DNA of 64,000 nucleotides. Origin: Paenibacillus endoradicis (GTDB taxonomy: Bacteria > Bacillota > Bacilli > Paenibacillales > Paenibacillaceae). Under the pieces are notes generated by a model. It made no database searches. It worked only from the letters and a program-made list of their open reading frames with translations, and was not told where the DNA came from. A program made the translations under genes and the position numbers. Below, piece by piece: positions 46,677 through 55,590 of this stretch. The stretch lies in NCBI RefSeq assembly GCF_024721975.1, contig NZ_JANQBB010000007.1, positions 62,001 through 126,000 on the forward strand, in the 5' to 3' direction. How positions within the stretch are numbered: position 1 is the stretch's first letter; the number at the start of each line of letters is the position of its first letter.

Positions 46677-47549
46677 GTGTATCATAAAACGTTACCTTAT
46701 CGAATATTCACAGTGTTTAACTATACATTTCTAATTACTATTTCAATTGGCTGCATGTTGCCGTTATATCATTTACTAATGGTATCTTTCAGTGATACTT
46801 CTGCTGCCAATGCGGGGCTTGTTACATTCTGGCCGATTGATTTTACGTTTGAAGCATACGAACAAACATTTTCTAATGATAATTTCCTTACATCGCTTGG
46901 AGTATCACTTAAGCGTACAGTCATTGGAACAGCTTTAGCTTTAGCGGTGAACGCTGTTGCTGCATATGCTTTATCCAAAGACAATCGAACATTTCGTGGT
47001 AGAAACATATACCTTTGGTATTTTGTAATTACAATGTTGTTTAATGCGGGCCTTGTTCCAGGCTATATTCTTATTCTAAAACTTGGTTTACTTAATAATC
47101 TGCTTGCACTAATACTTCCAGGACTTGTGGCAGTCTATAATTTAATATTACTTCTTAATTTCTTCCGTGCTATACCGAAGGAATTAGAGGAAGCTACCTT
47201 TATAGATGGAGCAGGGCATTTCAGAACCTTTATATCTATCTATCTTCCTCTGTCTATGCCTGCACTTGCAACGATCGGTTTGTTTACGATGGTAGGACAT
47301 TGGAATGCATATTTCGATGGTTTGATCTATATGAAGGGAGTAGAAAACCTTCCACTTGCTAGCTTTATGCAAACTTTGATCGTTCAAGGCAGCAAAACGG
47401 GATTTGATCAAGCAGTCATCGCCAATATGTCACAACGGACACTGCGAGCATCTCAAATATTTATTGCCGCTCTTCCAATTCTAATCGTATATCCGTTTTT
47501 ACAACGTTTCTTTGTCAAAGGGATAGTCATTGGCGCTGTGAAAGAGTAG
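46677..47549 (+). CDS. ABC transporter permease (LplC-like)
   Basis: 290 residues starting at GTG 46677, with AAAGGATG about eight bases upstream. Six hydrophobic segments, EAA loop ELEEATFIDGAGHFRTFISIYLP near residue 165, and the typical C-terminus FLQRFFVKGIVIGAVKE. Second permease of the Lpl-type importer, 42 bases after the first. Confidence 0.92.
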   Translation: MYHKTLPYRIFTVFNYTFLITISIGCMLPLYHLLMVSFSDTSAANAGLVTFWPIDFTFEAYEQTFSNDNFLTSLGVSLKRTVIGTALALAVNAVAAYALSKDNRTFRGRNIYLWYFVITMLFNAGLVPGYILILKLGLLNNLLALILPGLVAVYNLILLLNFFRAIPKELEEATFIDGAGHFRTFISIYLPLSMPALATIGLFTMVGHWNAYFDGLIYMKGVENLPLASFMQTLIVQGSKTGFDQAVIANMSQRTLRASQIFIAALPILIVYPFLQRFFVKGIVIGAVKE

Positions 47550-47672
47550 ATGTAGTTCAAAGCAGTCGCTTGTGATCAGGATGTGAAGGCAATAGCTTCG
47601 ACGGCGAAGCTAGGAATTCAATTATAGTCAATAATTCTAAGTTATTTAATAGAATGTTATACATTATATTGG

Positions 47673-47726
47673 AAAAAAAGATGGATAGAGATTTCAGAAT
47701 ACATCTGAACCCCTATCCATCTTTTC
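47673..47726. terminator. Terminator after the permease genes
   Basis: Arms AAAAGATGGATAG / CTATCCATCTTTT with an inner TTCAGA / TCTGAA stem. A smaller perfect hairpin without T-run (47593-47612) precedes it. The other bases between 47550 and 47904 hold only a short repeat at 47770. Confidence 0.8.
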
Positions 47727-47769
47727 GTTCATTTACAATTACATTATGACTTGGTAAAAAGTATTGCTG

Positions 47770-47793
47770 AATTAAACTATCGTTCTCCGTTAG
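47770..47793 (+). repeat. Short direct repeat, copy 1
   Basis: 24 bases, 20 identical to 48943-48966 (shared core AACTATCGT and CCGTTAG). The two copies flank the AraC gene. Origin unknown; could be debris of a mobile element. Confidence 0.5.
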
Positions 47794-47904
47794 CGGATTG
47801 TTCGGAATCGTTTGTTCAATTTTTTATACCAATCTACTAATAGCATATAGGAAATCACACCTGACACCAAGCTTATGATATTTCTTCAACGGACCATCCA
47901 AATT

Positions 47905-48771
47905 CTACGACTCTGGTTTTTTAACGACAGGGATCCAAACTTCCATCTCATACATGCCGTTGCCTCTATCATAGCTCATTTCAAACTCAGGGCCATTTGC
48001 GAATTGATAATCACAGGTTGGAAACCATTCCGACCAAATACGTCTCCACAAATCATGAATATCGTTTTTGGGGTTTACGCCAGTCGAAAAAACCGCATAT
48101 GTTTGCGGGGGGATCTGCAACTTTTCAAATCCTTGCGGCAAGCCGCTCTGTGGCAGGAAATAACCGATCATGTAGGATAATTCCTCACCATTGTTGTTGT
48201 ATAAAACCGAATGTATCTCGCCATCTTCCCCCAAGCCAGCTGCGGCACGGATTCGGTTTACAGTTCCGTCGGCAATACATTTTTCCCATAACTTTGGTAT
48301 TTCTATATACGGATTTTCGCCATCGGCTTTGATCAGATTAGAAACCCCGAACATTTCAAAACTTTGTTTATCCACGATTTTGTAATTCATCTCCACAGCT
48401 CCTCGAATTGAAATATGAAAGGACAGTCGAGGATAAGCTTTTAGTGACACACCTTTGTCGCGCGCAGACATTGGCATCACACCGTGCATTTTTTTGAACG
48501 CTCTGGAAAATGCCTCAGGCGATTCGTAACCATACTTCAATGCCATGTCGATGACCTTCACACCACTATTTTGCAGTTCAAATGCAGCAAGAGTTAGCCG
48601 CCTGCGTCGAATATATTCCGACAGCGGAACATTGGTGATGAACGGAAACATCCGTTGAAAATGGTACGTTGAGCAACAAGCAATTCTAGCCACTTGTTCG
48701 TAGTCGATCAGTTCAGACAGATTTGATTCAATGTATTCCATTGCGTTACTCATGCGTTTCAGCCACTCCAT
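47905..48771 (-). CDS. AraC-family regulator with GyrI-like effector domain
   Basis: 288 residues from ATG 48771 (AAAGGATG upstream). N-terminal double helix-turn-helix: DYEQVARIACCSTYHFQRMF and KYGYESPEAFSRAFKKMHGVMP. The second half (about 120-285) matches GyrI-like small-molecule domains (SFHISIRGAVEMNYKIV, and the end FEMSYDRGNGMYEMEVWIPV). Such fusions respond to hydrophobic compounds or drugs. Base composition looks richer in GC than the neighbours, and the gene is bracketed by short repeats, which hints at acquisition. Target unknown. Confidence 0.88.
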   Translation of the reverse strand: MEWLKRMSNAMEYIESNLSELIDYEQVARIACCSTYHFQRMFPFITNVPLSEYIRRRRLTLAAFELQNSGVKVIDMALKYGYESPEAFSRAFKKMHGVMPMSARDKGVSLKAYPRLSFHISIRGAVEMNYKIVDKQSFEMFGVSNLIKADGENPYIEIPKLWEKCIADGTVNRIRAAAGLGEDGEIHSVLYNNNGEELSYMIGYFLPQSGLPQGFEKLQIPPQTYAVFSTGVNPKNDIHDLWRRIWSEWFPTCDYQFANGPEFEMSYDRGNGMYEMEVWIPVVKKPES

Positions 48772-48942
48772 AGGGATCATCCTTTCAAATTTAATTATAC
48801 CGAGTGCTGAAAATGAAGCCTTGCAATGCTTGCACAGAAATATCATGTTTGCTAGTATCTAAACGCAGGATTAAGCAAGTGATAATACGACTCTTTCACC
48901 ACGCTCTTCTTCCTGTTAGTTGAGAAAAGGCTACCTTAATGG

Positions 48943-48966
48943 AATTGAACTATCGTGTCCCGTTAG
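48943..48966 (+). repeat. Short direct repeat, copy 2
   Basis: Counterpart of 47770-47793, with 20 of 24 bases identical and the same orientation, on the other side of the AraC gene. Confidence 0.5.
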
Positions 48967-48974
48967 AATAACTG

Positions 48975-49445
48975 TTAGCTCAACTTTTTTACAAAAGTAA
49001 CTCTATGATAGTCTGTTTCAAAGAAATCCTTTTCAAAATCAACTTGCTCATAACCTATATTGCGGTAAAAAGTTAACGTGTTTTCATTTCCAACATGCCC
49101 TAGAGTTTGTAGAATCACCTTGTTCCCACCAAGTAAGTGAACTTGATTACATATGGTATCAAGCAGTCCTTTTCCGATTCCCTTACGTTGACTTTCCTTA
49201 TGAACTGCTACCCCAACTATTTCATAAAGTCTTTTTTCGACATCGAAAATATATCCAGCATGACCGAGAACAATATGGGTATGTGCCACGTAATAACCGC
49301 AAATCTTATGATCCTGTTTCTCCAGAAAATCAGACCACCTCAATGGGTATTTTTCAATGATGAATTTTGGAAATTGAAGAGGGTGACTTGCCATAATATT
49401 TTCTACATGACTTCGGTCATTATCTTCCAATAAACGTATAATCAA
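48975..49445 (-). CDS. GNAT-family N-acetyltransferase
   Basis: 156 residues starting at TTG 49445, with GGGGGGTGAAGG upstream. The acetyl-CoA motif is VAVHKESQRKGIGKGLLD near 80-100 (RKGIGK pyrophosphate loop), and motif B is NTLTFYRNIGYEQVDF. Substrate unknown. It lies 65 bases after the DJ-1/PfpI gene in the same direction and may be read from the same riboswitch-controlled transcript. Confidence 0.88.
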   Translation of the reverse strand: MIIRLLEDNDRSHVENIMASHPLQFPKFIIEKYPLRWSDFLEKQDHKICGYYVAHTHIVLGHAGYIFDVEKRLYEIVGVAVHKESQRKGIGKGLLDTICNQVHLLGGNKVILQTLGHVGNENTLTFYRNIGYEQVDFEKDFFETDYHRVTFVKKLS

Positions 49446-49510
49446 GCCTTCACCCCCCTGAATTACTGGATGCTAATGATAAGTACAGCTTCCAGTCGTA
49501 ATCCTTAAGT

Positions 49511-50125
49511 TTAACTGTATTCATCACTCGTGTGCGGCATGAAAATATTAGACAATTTCCCCGCCTGATAGTAAGGGTAATCCATCATCTTTTGAACCTT
49601 CTTTACCACATCCTTATTCGTTAGTGATTCAACAAGGTACAACCCTAAATCAATTGAAGTTGAAACACCCCCGCCTGTAAAAATATTCCCATCGCGTACA
49701 ATCCGAGCCTTAACAACCTCTGTGCAATAAGGAATCATCAATTCATAAGCAGCTGGATTCGTTGTTGCTATTTTATCAGTTAAGAACCCTGCAGCACCTA
49801 AAAGCAAAGCCCCCGTACAAACAGACACTTTGTATTCCACATCTCGAGCAGTTTGTATCCATGATATAAACTCTTTATCGTATCTCAATTCTCTGGTAGA
49901 CATGCCGCCGGGAATAAAAATCAAATCATACTTAGACAGATCTGGGTTAATATGCTTTATCTGTATTGTCATACCACGGTCGTCTGTAATTTCCTCGCGT
50001 TTTGCACAGAGATCCCAAGACACATTTTCTTTAGCATTCAGAATTTTTAGCCAAGATACCGCTTCATAAAAGCCGACAAAGTCCAATGTTGTCATCTTGT
50101 CAAAAAGAATATAAGCTATTTTCAT
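49511..50125 (-). CDS. DJ-1/PfpI-family protein (isonitrile-hydratase/GATase1-like)
   Basis: 204 residues from ATG 50125 with ACGGTG upstream. The DJ-1 fold shows MKIAYILFDKMTTLDFVGFYE, FIPGG, and the nucleophile elbow SVCTGALLLGAAGFL with the active-site cysteine. TGGGVSTSIDLGLYLVE matches ThiJ/PfpI proteins of the isonitrile-hydratase/AraC-partner type. The elbow cysteine is intact, so it is probably an enzyme. A ZTP riboswitch sits immediately upstream, linking expression to purine/one-carbon status, which I have not seen described for this family. Reaction unknown. Confidence 0.87.
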   Translation of the reverse strand: MKIAYILFDKMTTLDFVGFYEAVSWLKILNAKENVSWDLCAKREEITDDRGMTIQIKHINPDLSKYDLIFIPGGMSTRELRYDKEFISWIQTARDVEYKVSVCTGALLLGAAGFLTDKIATTNPAAYELMIPYCTEVVKARIVRDGNIFTGGGVSTSIDLGLYLVESLTNKDVVKKVQKMMDYPYYQAGKLSNIFMPHTSDEYS

Positions 50126-50156
50126 CAAATAACACCGTCCCTTTCATGGATAGAAA

Positions 50157-50189
50157 CAAAAAAAAGCATCTGATCTTAGATCAAATACT
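50157..50189 (-). terminator. Expression-platform terminator of the ZTP riboswitch
   Basis: Minus-strand hairpin GTATTTGATC / GATCAGATGC with a TAA loop, followed by about nine T. It starts a few bases after the aptamer's last conserved block and ends about 30 bases before the DJ-1/PfpI ATG. Confidence 0.8.
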
Positions 50190-50262
50190 TTGCCCAGGCG
50201 AACGGCGTATGAAATATGTGCTTCCTCGTGGTACTCCACGTTTCGCCAGTCACACATACCAA
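50190..50262 (-). ncRNA. ZTP (pfl) riboswitch upstream of the DJ-1/PfpI gene
   Basis: On the minus strand the outer helix TATGTG / CACATA encloses the conserved TGACTGGCG, an inner helix CGTGG / CCACG, and AGGAAG. After a short linker comes the second block TCGCCTGGGC. Pairing GGCG with CGCC provides the pseudoknot. These are the defining parts of the pfl motif, which binds ZMP/ZTP, signals of folate shortage. A terminator follows immediately, so ligand binding would let transcription continue. Confidence 0.85.
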
Positions 50263-50766
50263 ATATTTACTTTATTATAGTCAGAACTATCTATTACATC
50301 AAGTTAATTTTTACGTTATCCTGCCCGTGAGCTTACCCTCAACTAAACTGCTCAAAGATACTTGAAGTCTATTTGTTATGGTTTTCTGCAATGAATTGTT
50401 CCGACTGTATGAGCTTTTCCACAAGCTCCTGTTTCGTGAACTTCATGTATTTTTAATGAAGGTGTACAAGATCACGGTTAGGGTTAATGCGTCTTAATTC
50501 AGTATCTTGTGTCTTATTTACTTAATTAAGTCGTTTTTAGCTTGCCGTTGTTTAAATGTATGACTATGTTCCTTATAAGACGAAGAGTAATTGACGCAAC
50601 TCTTCATAAAACAAAAGAGGATGAGCAACATATAGAAGGGATATTCCCTTTACGTTACTCATCCTCGAATATAATGTCTAATATTGTATTCAATTGCTTA
50701 TTGTTACTGGTCAAAGTATACGTCCTACACATTTATTGTTACAGAGTAGGACAACCCCTTTGTATA
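50263..50766. other. Gene-poor region with a long hairpin
   Basis: A strong hairpin at 50617-50666 (arms GAGGATGAG / CTCATCCTC, inner AAGGGA / TCCCTT) could end transcription, although it is not followed by a T-run. A minus-strand 25-codon frame (50369-50446, MKFTKQELVEKLIQSEQFIA) looks protein-like but has no ribosome site and may be a gene remnant. Nothing else is recognisable. Confidence 0.5.
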
Positions 50767-52971
50767 TCATTTAATTAAGTTGAACTTAAGCTCGGTATTT
50801 ACACTACTGCTCGGACCGATGAACGCTACGAAAGCACCAGCATCGCTTTCATGAGTAAGATCAGAATGATAATATCTAAGCTGTTGCTCCGTAAGAGTAA
50901 ATTCAATGTCTGCGCTCTCACCTGACTGAAGCTCGACTCTGCGGAAATCTTTCAATTCTTTAACTGGACGTACGACTTCTCCTGACATATCTCTCACATA
51001 AAGCTGAACAGTTTCAACACCAGTTACGCTTCCTTTATTACTTACCGTAATAGAAAGCTTAATAGGCTCTGTCTCAGTCATTGTAGTAGCAGATAGCTGC
51101 GCCTCACTAAATTCAAATTTTGAATAACTTAGTCCGAAGCCGAAAGGAAGTAATGGCTCATTCGGAATATCTAGAAACTGTGATACATAACGGACTTGAG
51201 CATCTGGAGCACCTTGAGGGCGTCCAGTATTGTAAGCATTGTAATAGACAGGTACTTGACCTACGCTGTAAGGGAAGGACATTGTTAATCGTCCACTCGG
51301 ATTTTCGTCTCCGAACAACAAGTCAGCAACAGCGTGCCCAGCTTGTGAACCTGGATACCAAGCTTCCAAAATAGCATCTGCTTCTTCGTAAACGCCATGT
51401 AGATCAAGCGGTCTACCATTGAATAGAACGACAACCATTGGTTTGCCAAGTGATTTCAGCTTCTGAATAAGTTCTAGTTGAACATGAGGTAATTGAATAT
51501 TTGATCTACTTGCAGCCTCACCATTCATATCCGAATGTTCACCGAGTGCTAACACAATCGTATCGGCGTCAAGAGCCACAGCGAGCGCTTCCTGCCATTG
51601 TTGCTCTGTTGCTGTCTCGATTCCACATCCTTCAGCGACTGAGAGGGTAACATAGCCGCTTAGCTTCGCATTCATTCCTTCAACAAGTGTGACAGCCTCA
51701 TCCTTCGAACCTGTCCAAGACCAAGGCCCTAGCACATCACCGCTATTGGCAAAAGGTCCAATAAGTGCTATGCGTTGATTACGTGTAAGTGGTAACATTC
51801 CTTCATTTTTTAATAGAACGCAAGATTTGACTGCCAGACTACGAGCTACCTTCAAATGATCTTCACAAAATACAATCTCTTGCTCACGTATTGGATCAGC
51901 AGCACGATACGGATTTTCGAATAATCCAAGCTTCTTTTTCAGGTTCAAAATACGTAGAACCGCTTCGTCAATTAACGCAACATCGACTTCATTACGTTCA
52001 ACTAGCTCTGATAAATGATTAACGTAACAAGAGGTCATCATCTCAATATCGACACCTGCATTAATCGCTTTAAGCGCAGCCTCTGATTCATCAGCTGCGA
52101 TACCGTGGGCAATTAATTCTCTGACAGCTCCCCAATCGGAAATTAATATGCCGTCAAAGCCCCATTCCTCACGAAGTAGCTTACGCATCAACTTCGAATT
52201 TCCAGTCGCAGGAATTCCATCTACCGTGTTGAAGGAGGTCATAACCATTTCACAGCCTTCATCAAGCGCTGCTTTGTATGCGGGTAAGTAGAACTCACGC
52301 ATTTGTCGATCAGATAAATCAACCGTATTATAATCTCGTCCAGCTTCAGCAGCACCATAAGCTGCAAAGTGTTTCACGCAGGCAGCGACTCTATCTAAGT
52401 TATTCGTAAGATCATCGCTTTGGAAGCCTTTTACGAATGCTCTAGAAAACTGAGCGTTCAAGTAAGGATCTTCTCCTGTTGCTTCTACTACGCGTCCCCA
52501 TCTTGGATCTCGGACTAGATCGACCATTGGCGCGTAAGTAACATGAACGCCAGATACCGAAGCTTCCTTTGCTGCGATTTCAGCACTTTTCTCTGCAAGG
52601 TCCATATCCCAGGAGCAACCAATTGCTAGTGGCACAGGGAATATCGTCTTAAACCCATGTACGATATCCGCCATCATAAGCAGCGGAATTCCAAGTCGGT
52701 TATGGCTTAGATGAGTGCGTTGCACATTAATAACGTCCTGAGCACCTGCCATTCCAAGTACAGATCCTGAATTGTGGACCGTTTCTTCTGTAATTCCAAG
52801 TGAATCTATTGGACCGGTAATTAATCCTTCACCTACTGCACCTTCATAGAAGGGAACAGCCAATTGAATAAGCTGTGCGATCTTTTCATCTAGTGTCATT
52901 TGCTCGATAAGTTCTTTTACATTTACTCTATTGTTAGTTTTGTCAGGAAACTGGTGATTCTCGTTCGACAT
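50767..52971 (-). CDS. Glycoside hydrolase family 3 (beta-glucosidase/beta-xylosidase)
   Basis: 734 residues, no signal peptide, so cytoplasmic. Domain 1 is a barrel about 20-350 with FPVPLAIGCSWDMDL, DPRWGRVVEATGEDPYL, VKHFAAYG and nucleophile D279 (ILISDWGA). The C-terminal alpha/beta sandwich (about 385-590) has LKNEGMLPL and LGEHSDMNGEA. A fibronectin-III-like domain ends the protein (about 650-725). AGGGAGG precedes the ATG. It is divergent from a LacI gene and controlled by a long palindromic operator. It probably releases glucose or xylose from imported oligosaccharides; sequence does not settle which. Confidence 0.94.
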   Translation of the reverse strand: MSNENHQFPDKTNNRVNVKELIEQMTLDEKIAQLIQLAVPFYEGAVGEGLITGPIDSLGITEETVHNSGSVLGMAGAQDVINVQRTHLSHNRLGIPLLMMADIVHGFKTIFPVPLAIGCSWDMDLAEKSAEIAAKEASVSGVHVTYAPMVDLVRDPRWGRVVEATGEDPYLNAQFSRAFVKGFQSDDLTNNLDRVAACVKHFAAYGAAEAGRDYNTVDLSDRQMREFYLPAYKAALDEGCEMVMTSFNTVDGIPATGNSKLMRKLLREEWGFDGILISDWGAVRELIAHGIAADESEAALKAINAGVDIEMMTSCYVNHLSELVERNEVDVALIDEAVLRILNLKKKLGLFENPYRAADPIREQEIVFCEDHLKVARSLAVKSCVLLKNEGMLPLTRNQRIALIGPFANSGDVLGPWSWTGSKDEAVTLVEGMNAKLSGYVTLSVAEGCGIETATEQQWQEALAVALDADTIVLALGEHSDMNGEAASRSNIQLPHVQLELIQKLKSLGKPMVVVLFNGRPLDLHGVYEEADAILEAWYPGSQAGHAVADLLFGDENPSGRLTMSFPYSVGQVPVYYNAYNTGRPQGAPDAQVRYVSQFLDIPNEPLLPFGFGLSYSKFEFSEAQLSATTMTETEPIKLSITVSNKGSVTGVETVQLYVRDMSGEVVRPVKELKDFRRVELQSGESADIEFTLTEQQLRYYHSDLTHESDAGAFVAFIGPSSSVNTELKFNLIK

Positions 52972-53003
52972 GTGTAAAAACCTCCCTGGATATCCTCCTT
53001 GAT

Positions 53004-53067
53004 ATCAATCGAAACGTTTCGATTGATTATAATATGCATTATAATTGGCATAAGATAAAGCTGTCAA
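53004..53067 (-). promoter_or_regulatory. GH3 promoter with long palindromic LacI operator
   Basis: Minus strand TTGACA (53067-53062), 18 bases, TATAAT (53043-53038). A perfect 24-base palindrome at 53004-53027, core TCGAAACGTTTCGA, lies just downstream of the start point. The core is also a good cre match, so CcpA may share it. Confidence 0.85.
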
Positions 53068-53105
53068 TTGCAATATTTAGATGTTTATATGACTAAATTG
53101 GTAGG

Positions 53106-53151
53106 TTGAATGGCTTTTTTATTTCTGTTATAGTTAGGATAGAAACGTTTC
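53106..53151 (+). promoter_or_regulatory. Promoter and operator of the LacI gene
   Basis: TTGAAT (53106-53111), 17 bases, TATAGT (53129-53134). The ten-base palindrome GAAACGTTTC at 53142-53151 covers the start point and repeats the core of the GH3 operator, indicating autorepression. Confidence 0.75.
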
Positions 53152-53179
53152 ACTTGAAACGAATGAGGAGCGGGGGATT

Positions 53180-54151
53180 TTGGCTAGTATTAAAGATATT
53201 GCGAAACAGGCAGGAGTCTCCATCTCCACAGTTTCGTATGCGCTAAATGGTAGTGAAAAAGTAACGAAGGAAACTGCAGCGAGAATATTGGCTATAGCTA
53301 AGGAATTGAATTACGTGCCTCATGCGGCTGCTCGCTTATTGAAAACTAAAAAATCGAACTTGATTGGTATTTTTTTGACTGATTTTAGCGGCAACTTCTA
53401 TGGAGATTTATTGCAAGGAGTTAAAGATTATCTTCATTTAAGAGGGTATGATCTACTCGTATGTAGTGGGTCGCAATCACGTAGATTAATTGCTGAGCGA
53501 ATGATTGATGGTGCGATTATTCTCGATGAGACTTTTTCTACGGAAGAGTTGCTGCAATATACGAATAATGGTCATAAGGCTGTTGTACTTGACCGCGAAT
53601 TGAATCATTCTCATATTAATCAAGTGCTGCTCGACAATAAAGCTGGAGCAACACTTGCGATGGAATATCTAATTGAGCAAGGACATGACAAAATATATAC
53701 GGTAACTGGCCCGGAAGGCTCTTATGATGCCAATCAGAGATTACGGGCGGTGCATCAAGTGATTGCTCGAATTCCACAAGTGGAATTCCATGAAATATCA
53801 GGTGATTTTAGTAAAGCAGCAGGAGAAGCTGCGGCAAAGCGCATTGCTAACGAGTATACTAGACCGGTTGCTGTTTTCTGTCTTAATGACGAGATGGCGA
53901 TAGGACTTTATCGTTATATTCGTATTCATTCGGATCTTATTATTGGTGAACACATTCATCTCATTGGATTCGATAATATTGAGCTAGCTCAGTTTATTCA
54001 GCCTAGGTTAGCGACAATTAATTATTCTATGCATAAGTGGGGAGCGCTCGCTTCCGAGCAATTGCTCAAAATGTTGTCCGGTGAGTCTGTTGAACCCGAA
54101 CGAATCTATGTTTCTCTTATTAAAGGAGAGACTATTAAAGCTCTCAATTGA
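53180..54151 (+). CDS. LacI-family regulator of the GH3 gene
   Basis: 323 residues starting at TTG 53180, with GAGGAGCGGGGG upstream. Helix-turn-helix ASIKDIAKQAGVSISTVSYALNG, hinge PHAAARLLKTKKSNLIGIF, and a periplasmic-binding-like sugar domain (FCLNDEMAIGLY near 235). The TVSYALNG recognition helix fits the GAAACGTTTC half-sites found twice in the divergent region. It likely represses the GH3 gene and itself until a sugar is present. Confidence 0.94.
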   Translation: MASIKDIAKQAGVSISTVSYALNGSEKVTKETAARILAIAKELNYVPHAAARLLKTKKSNLIGIFLTDFSGNFYGDLLQGVKDYLHLRGYDLLVCSGSQSRRLIAERMIDGAIILDETFSTEELLQYTNNGHKAVVLDRELNHSHINQVLLDNKAGATLAMEYLIEQGHDKIYTVTGPEGSYDANQRLRAVHQVIARIPQVEFHEISGDFSKAAGEAAAKRIANEYTRPVAVFCLNDEMAIGLYRYIRIHSDLIIGEHIHLIGFDNIELAQFIQPRLATINYSMHKWGALASEQLLKMLSGESVEPERIYVSLIKGETIKALN

Positions 54152-54166
54152 ATCTGTTTATCGTTA

Positions 54167-54190
54167 ACCCTATCCTCATGAGGATAGGGT
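54167..54190. terminator. Palindromic hairpin after the LacI gene
   Basis: Perfect 24-base palindrome (arms ACCCTATCCTCA). Only a weak T-tract follows, so termination strength is uncertain. Confidence 0.6.
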
Positions 54191-54396
54191 ATTTAGTTAT
54201 ATCAATAAGCTCCATCTTAATGCTATCTCTAAAAGTGTTGATTTGAAGCATGTAAAGTTGGTTATTTTAACTTAATAGGTTGCATGAGATCGCTCTACCA
54301 TGTTCTATGGTTTAGGGGGATCTTCTAACGAAAAACTAAGTATAATTATGTAATAATTGTCAACAATAATCAGCATATGCGATTATTCGACAAGAG

Positions 54397-55344
54397 GTGA
54401 ACCTAATTCAACAGAAAATGCATCATATATGGAGAAGGGATTACCTTATAGCTTTTTTTTCCGCATCACTTAAAGGGATCTCACAGGTGTTATTGATTGA
54501 TAATGCGATTACAGGGCTGATCGTTCTAATAGCCATTATGATTGTATCTATTCCTTTAGCGCTTATAGCCTTAGCTTCATCCATTATTGGAACTTGGATT
54601 TGTCTATACAGCGGGGCTAACAAGGTGACAGTCAACGAGGGCATCTTTGGATATAATTCAGTTTTAACTGGTTTGGCGTTATCTTTATATTTAAGTGGTC
54701 AAAATAGATGGTTAATCGCTATTGTTGGAGCTGTTGTTGCTGCTCTATTTACAGCAGCGTTGATGAATGTATTGAATCGCTTAAAAATCCCGATACTGAC
54801 ATTTCCATATATTTTGCTAACATGGTTGGTTATGCTTGCCTCCTTCGGGATGTCGGCTATTCAATTAAGTGCTGATCTAGTCCAACAAGATGTTACTCCA
54901 TGGAGACTACATATTGGGGGCGAGATCGAATATAACGGAGTTATTTATGGTATTAGTCAAATCTTTTTTTTGAAAAATGTCTATTCAGCGGTTCTTATTC
55001 TAATCGGAATTTTTTGGGCAGGCTGGCGATTGGGCGTATATGCGGTTGTAGGTATAATCATCTCTTGGTTAACAGCATATGGATTAGGGGCAGAGGTTAC
55101 ATCTCTAAACATGGGTATGTATGGTTATAATGCGGTGTTGGCGATTTTGGCTATTTCTGTAGTATATGCGGATCGAAATGGCAACTCAGCTTTGACAGGG
55201 ATCATTGCTGCGATAATTACAGTACCTATTACAGCAAGCATTAATGAATGGATGCATCCTTATGGTCTCCCAGCACTAACGATGCCATTTGTTCTAGTTA
55301 CTTGGTTGATGATTAGTATGAGAAAAGGATTGCCTAAATTATAG
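54397..55344 (+). CDS. Urea transporter (UT family)
   Basis: About 312-315 residues with ten hydrophobic segments in two similar halves, each with the urea-transporter signature: GIFGYNSVLTGLALSLYL near 85 and NMGMYGYNAVLAILAISVV near 245. It facilitates urea entry for the urease downstream. The start is unclear. GTG 54397 coincides with the only ribosome site (AAGAGGTG), ATT 54406 lies six bases after it, and ATG 54418 is 18 bases away. The ATT is best placed for the ribosome site, as in the LacI gene at 35188. The coordinate given is the longest option. Confidence 0.88.
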   Translation: MNLIQQKMHHIWRRDYLIAFFSASLKGISQVLLIDNAITGLIVLIAIMIVSIPLALIALASSIIGTWICLYSGANKVTVNEGIFGYNSVLTGLALSLYLSGQNRWLIAIVGAVVAALFTAALMNVLNRLKIPILTFPYILLTWLVMLASFGMSAIQLSADLVQQDVTPWRLHIGGEIEYNGVIYGISQIFFLKNVYSAVLILIGIFWAGWRLGVYAVVGIIISWLTAYGLGAEVTSLNMGMYGYNAVLAILAISVVYADRNGNSALTGIIAAIITVPITASINEWMHPYGLPALTMPFVLVTWLMISMRKGLPKL

Positions 55345-55365
55345 GAAGTAATGGAGGCGAAGAGA

Positions 55366-55587
55366 ATGTTTGAGAAATTTGATGTGAAAGTATCGCTTGA
55401 TGACACTGTAAACTGTCACTGGCATTTTACTACTGAAAAGGATGGTATTAATTATAACGGTCATTATGATGGTGGAGAAATTTATTGGCTACAACCGATG
55501 CCAGAAGAGAATCTCAAAAAACAGATGGAAGAAAAAATTCATCAACTTATGGCAGAATATCAACCATTAGATAGTGAGATGAGATAA
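55366..55587 (+). CDS. Small DUF5342 (YheE-like) protein
   Basis: 73 residues from ATG 55366, with GGAGG eight bases upstream; the ATG at 55351 lacks a site. CHWHFTTEKDGINYNGHYDGGEIYW and KIHQLMAEY match the pattern of B. subtilis YheE and its DUF5342 relatives. Function unknown. It sits between the urea transporter and ureA and is probably read with the transporter; a link to urea use is by position only. Confidence 0.68.
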   Translation: MFEKFDVKVSLDDTVNCHWHFTTEKDGINYNGHYDGGEIYWLQPMPEENLKKQMEEKIHQLMAEYQPLDSEMR

Positions 55588-55590
55588 TGT

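Noticed and set aside
50542..50778. 78-codon plus-strand frame in the gap before GH3
   Set aside because: Contains the long hairpin, lacks a ribosome site and its product looks random.
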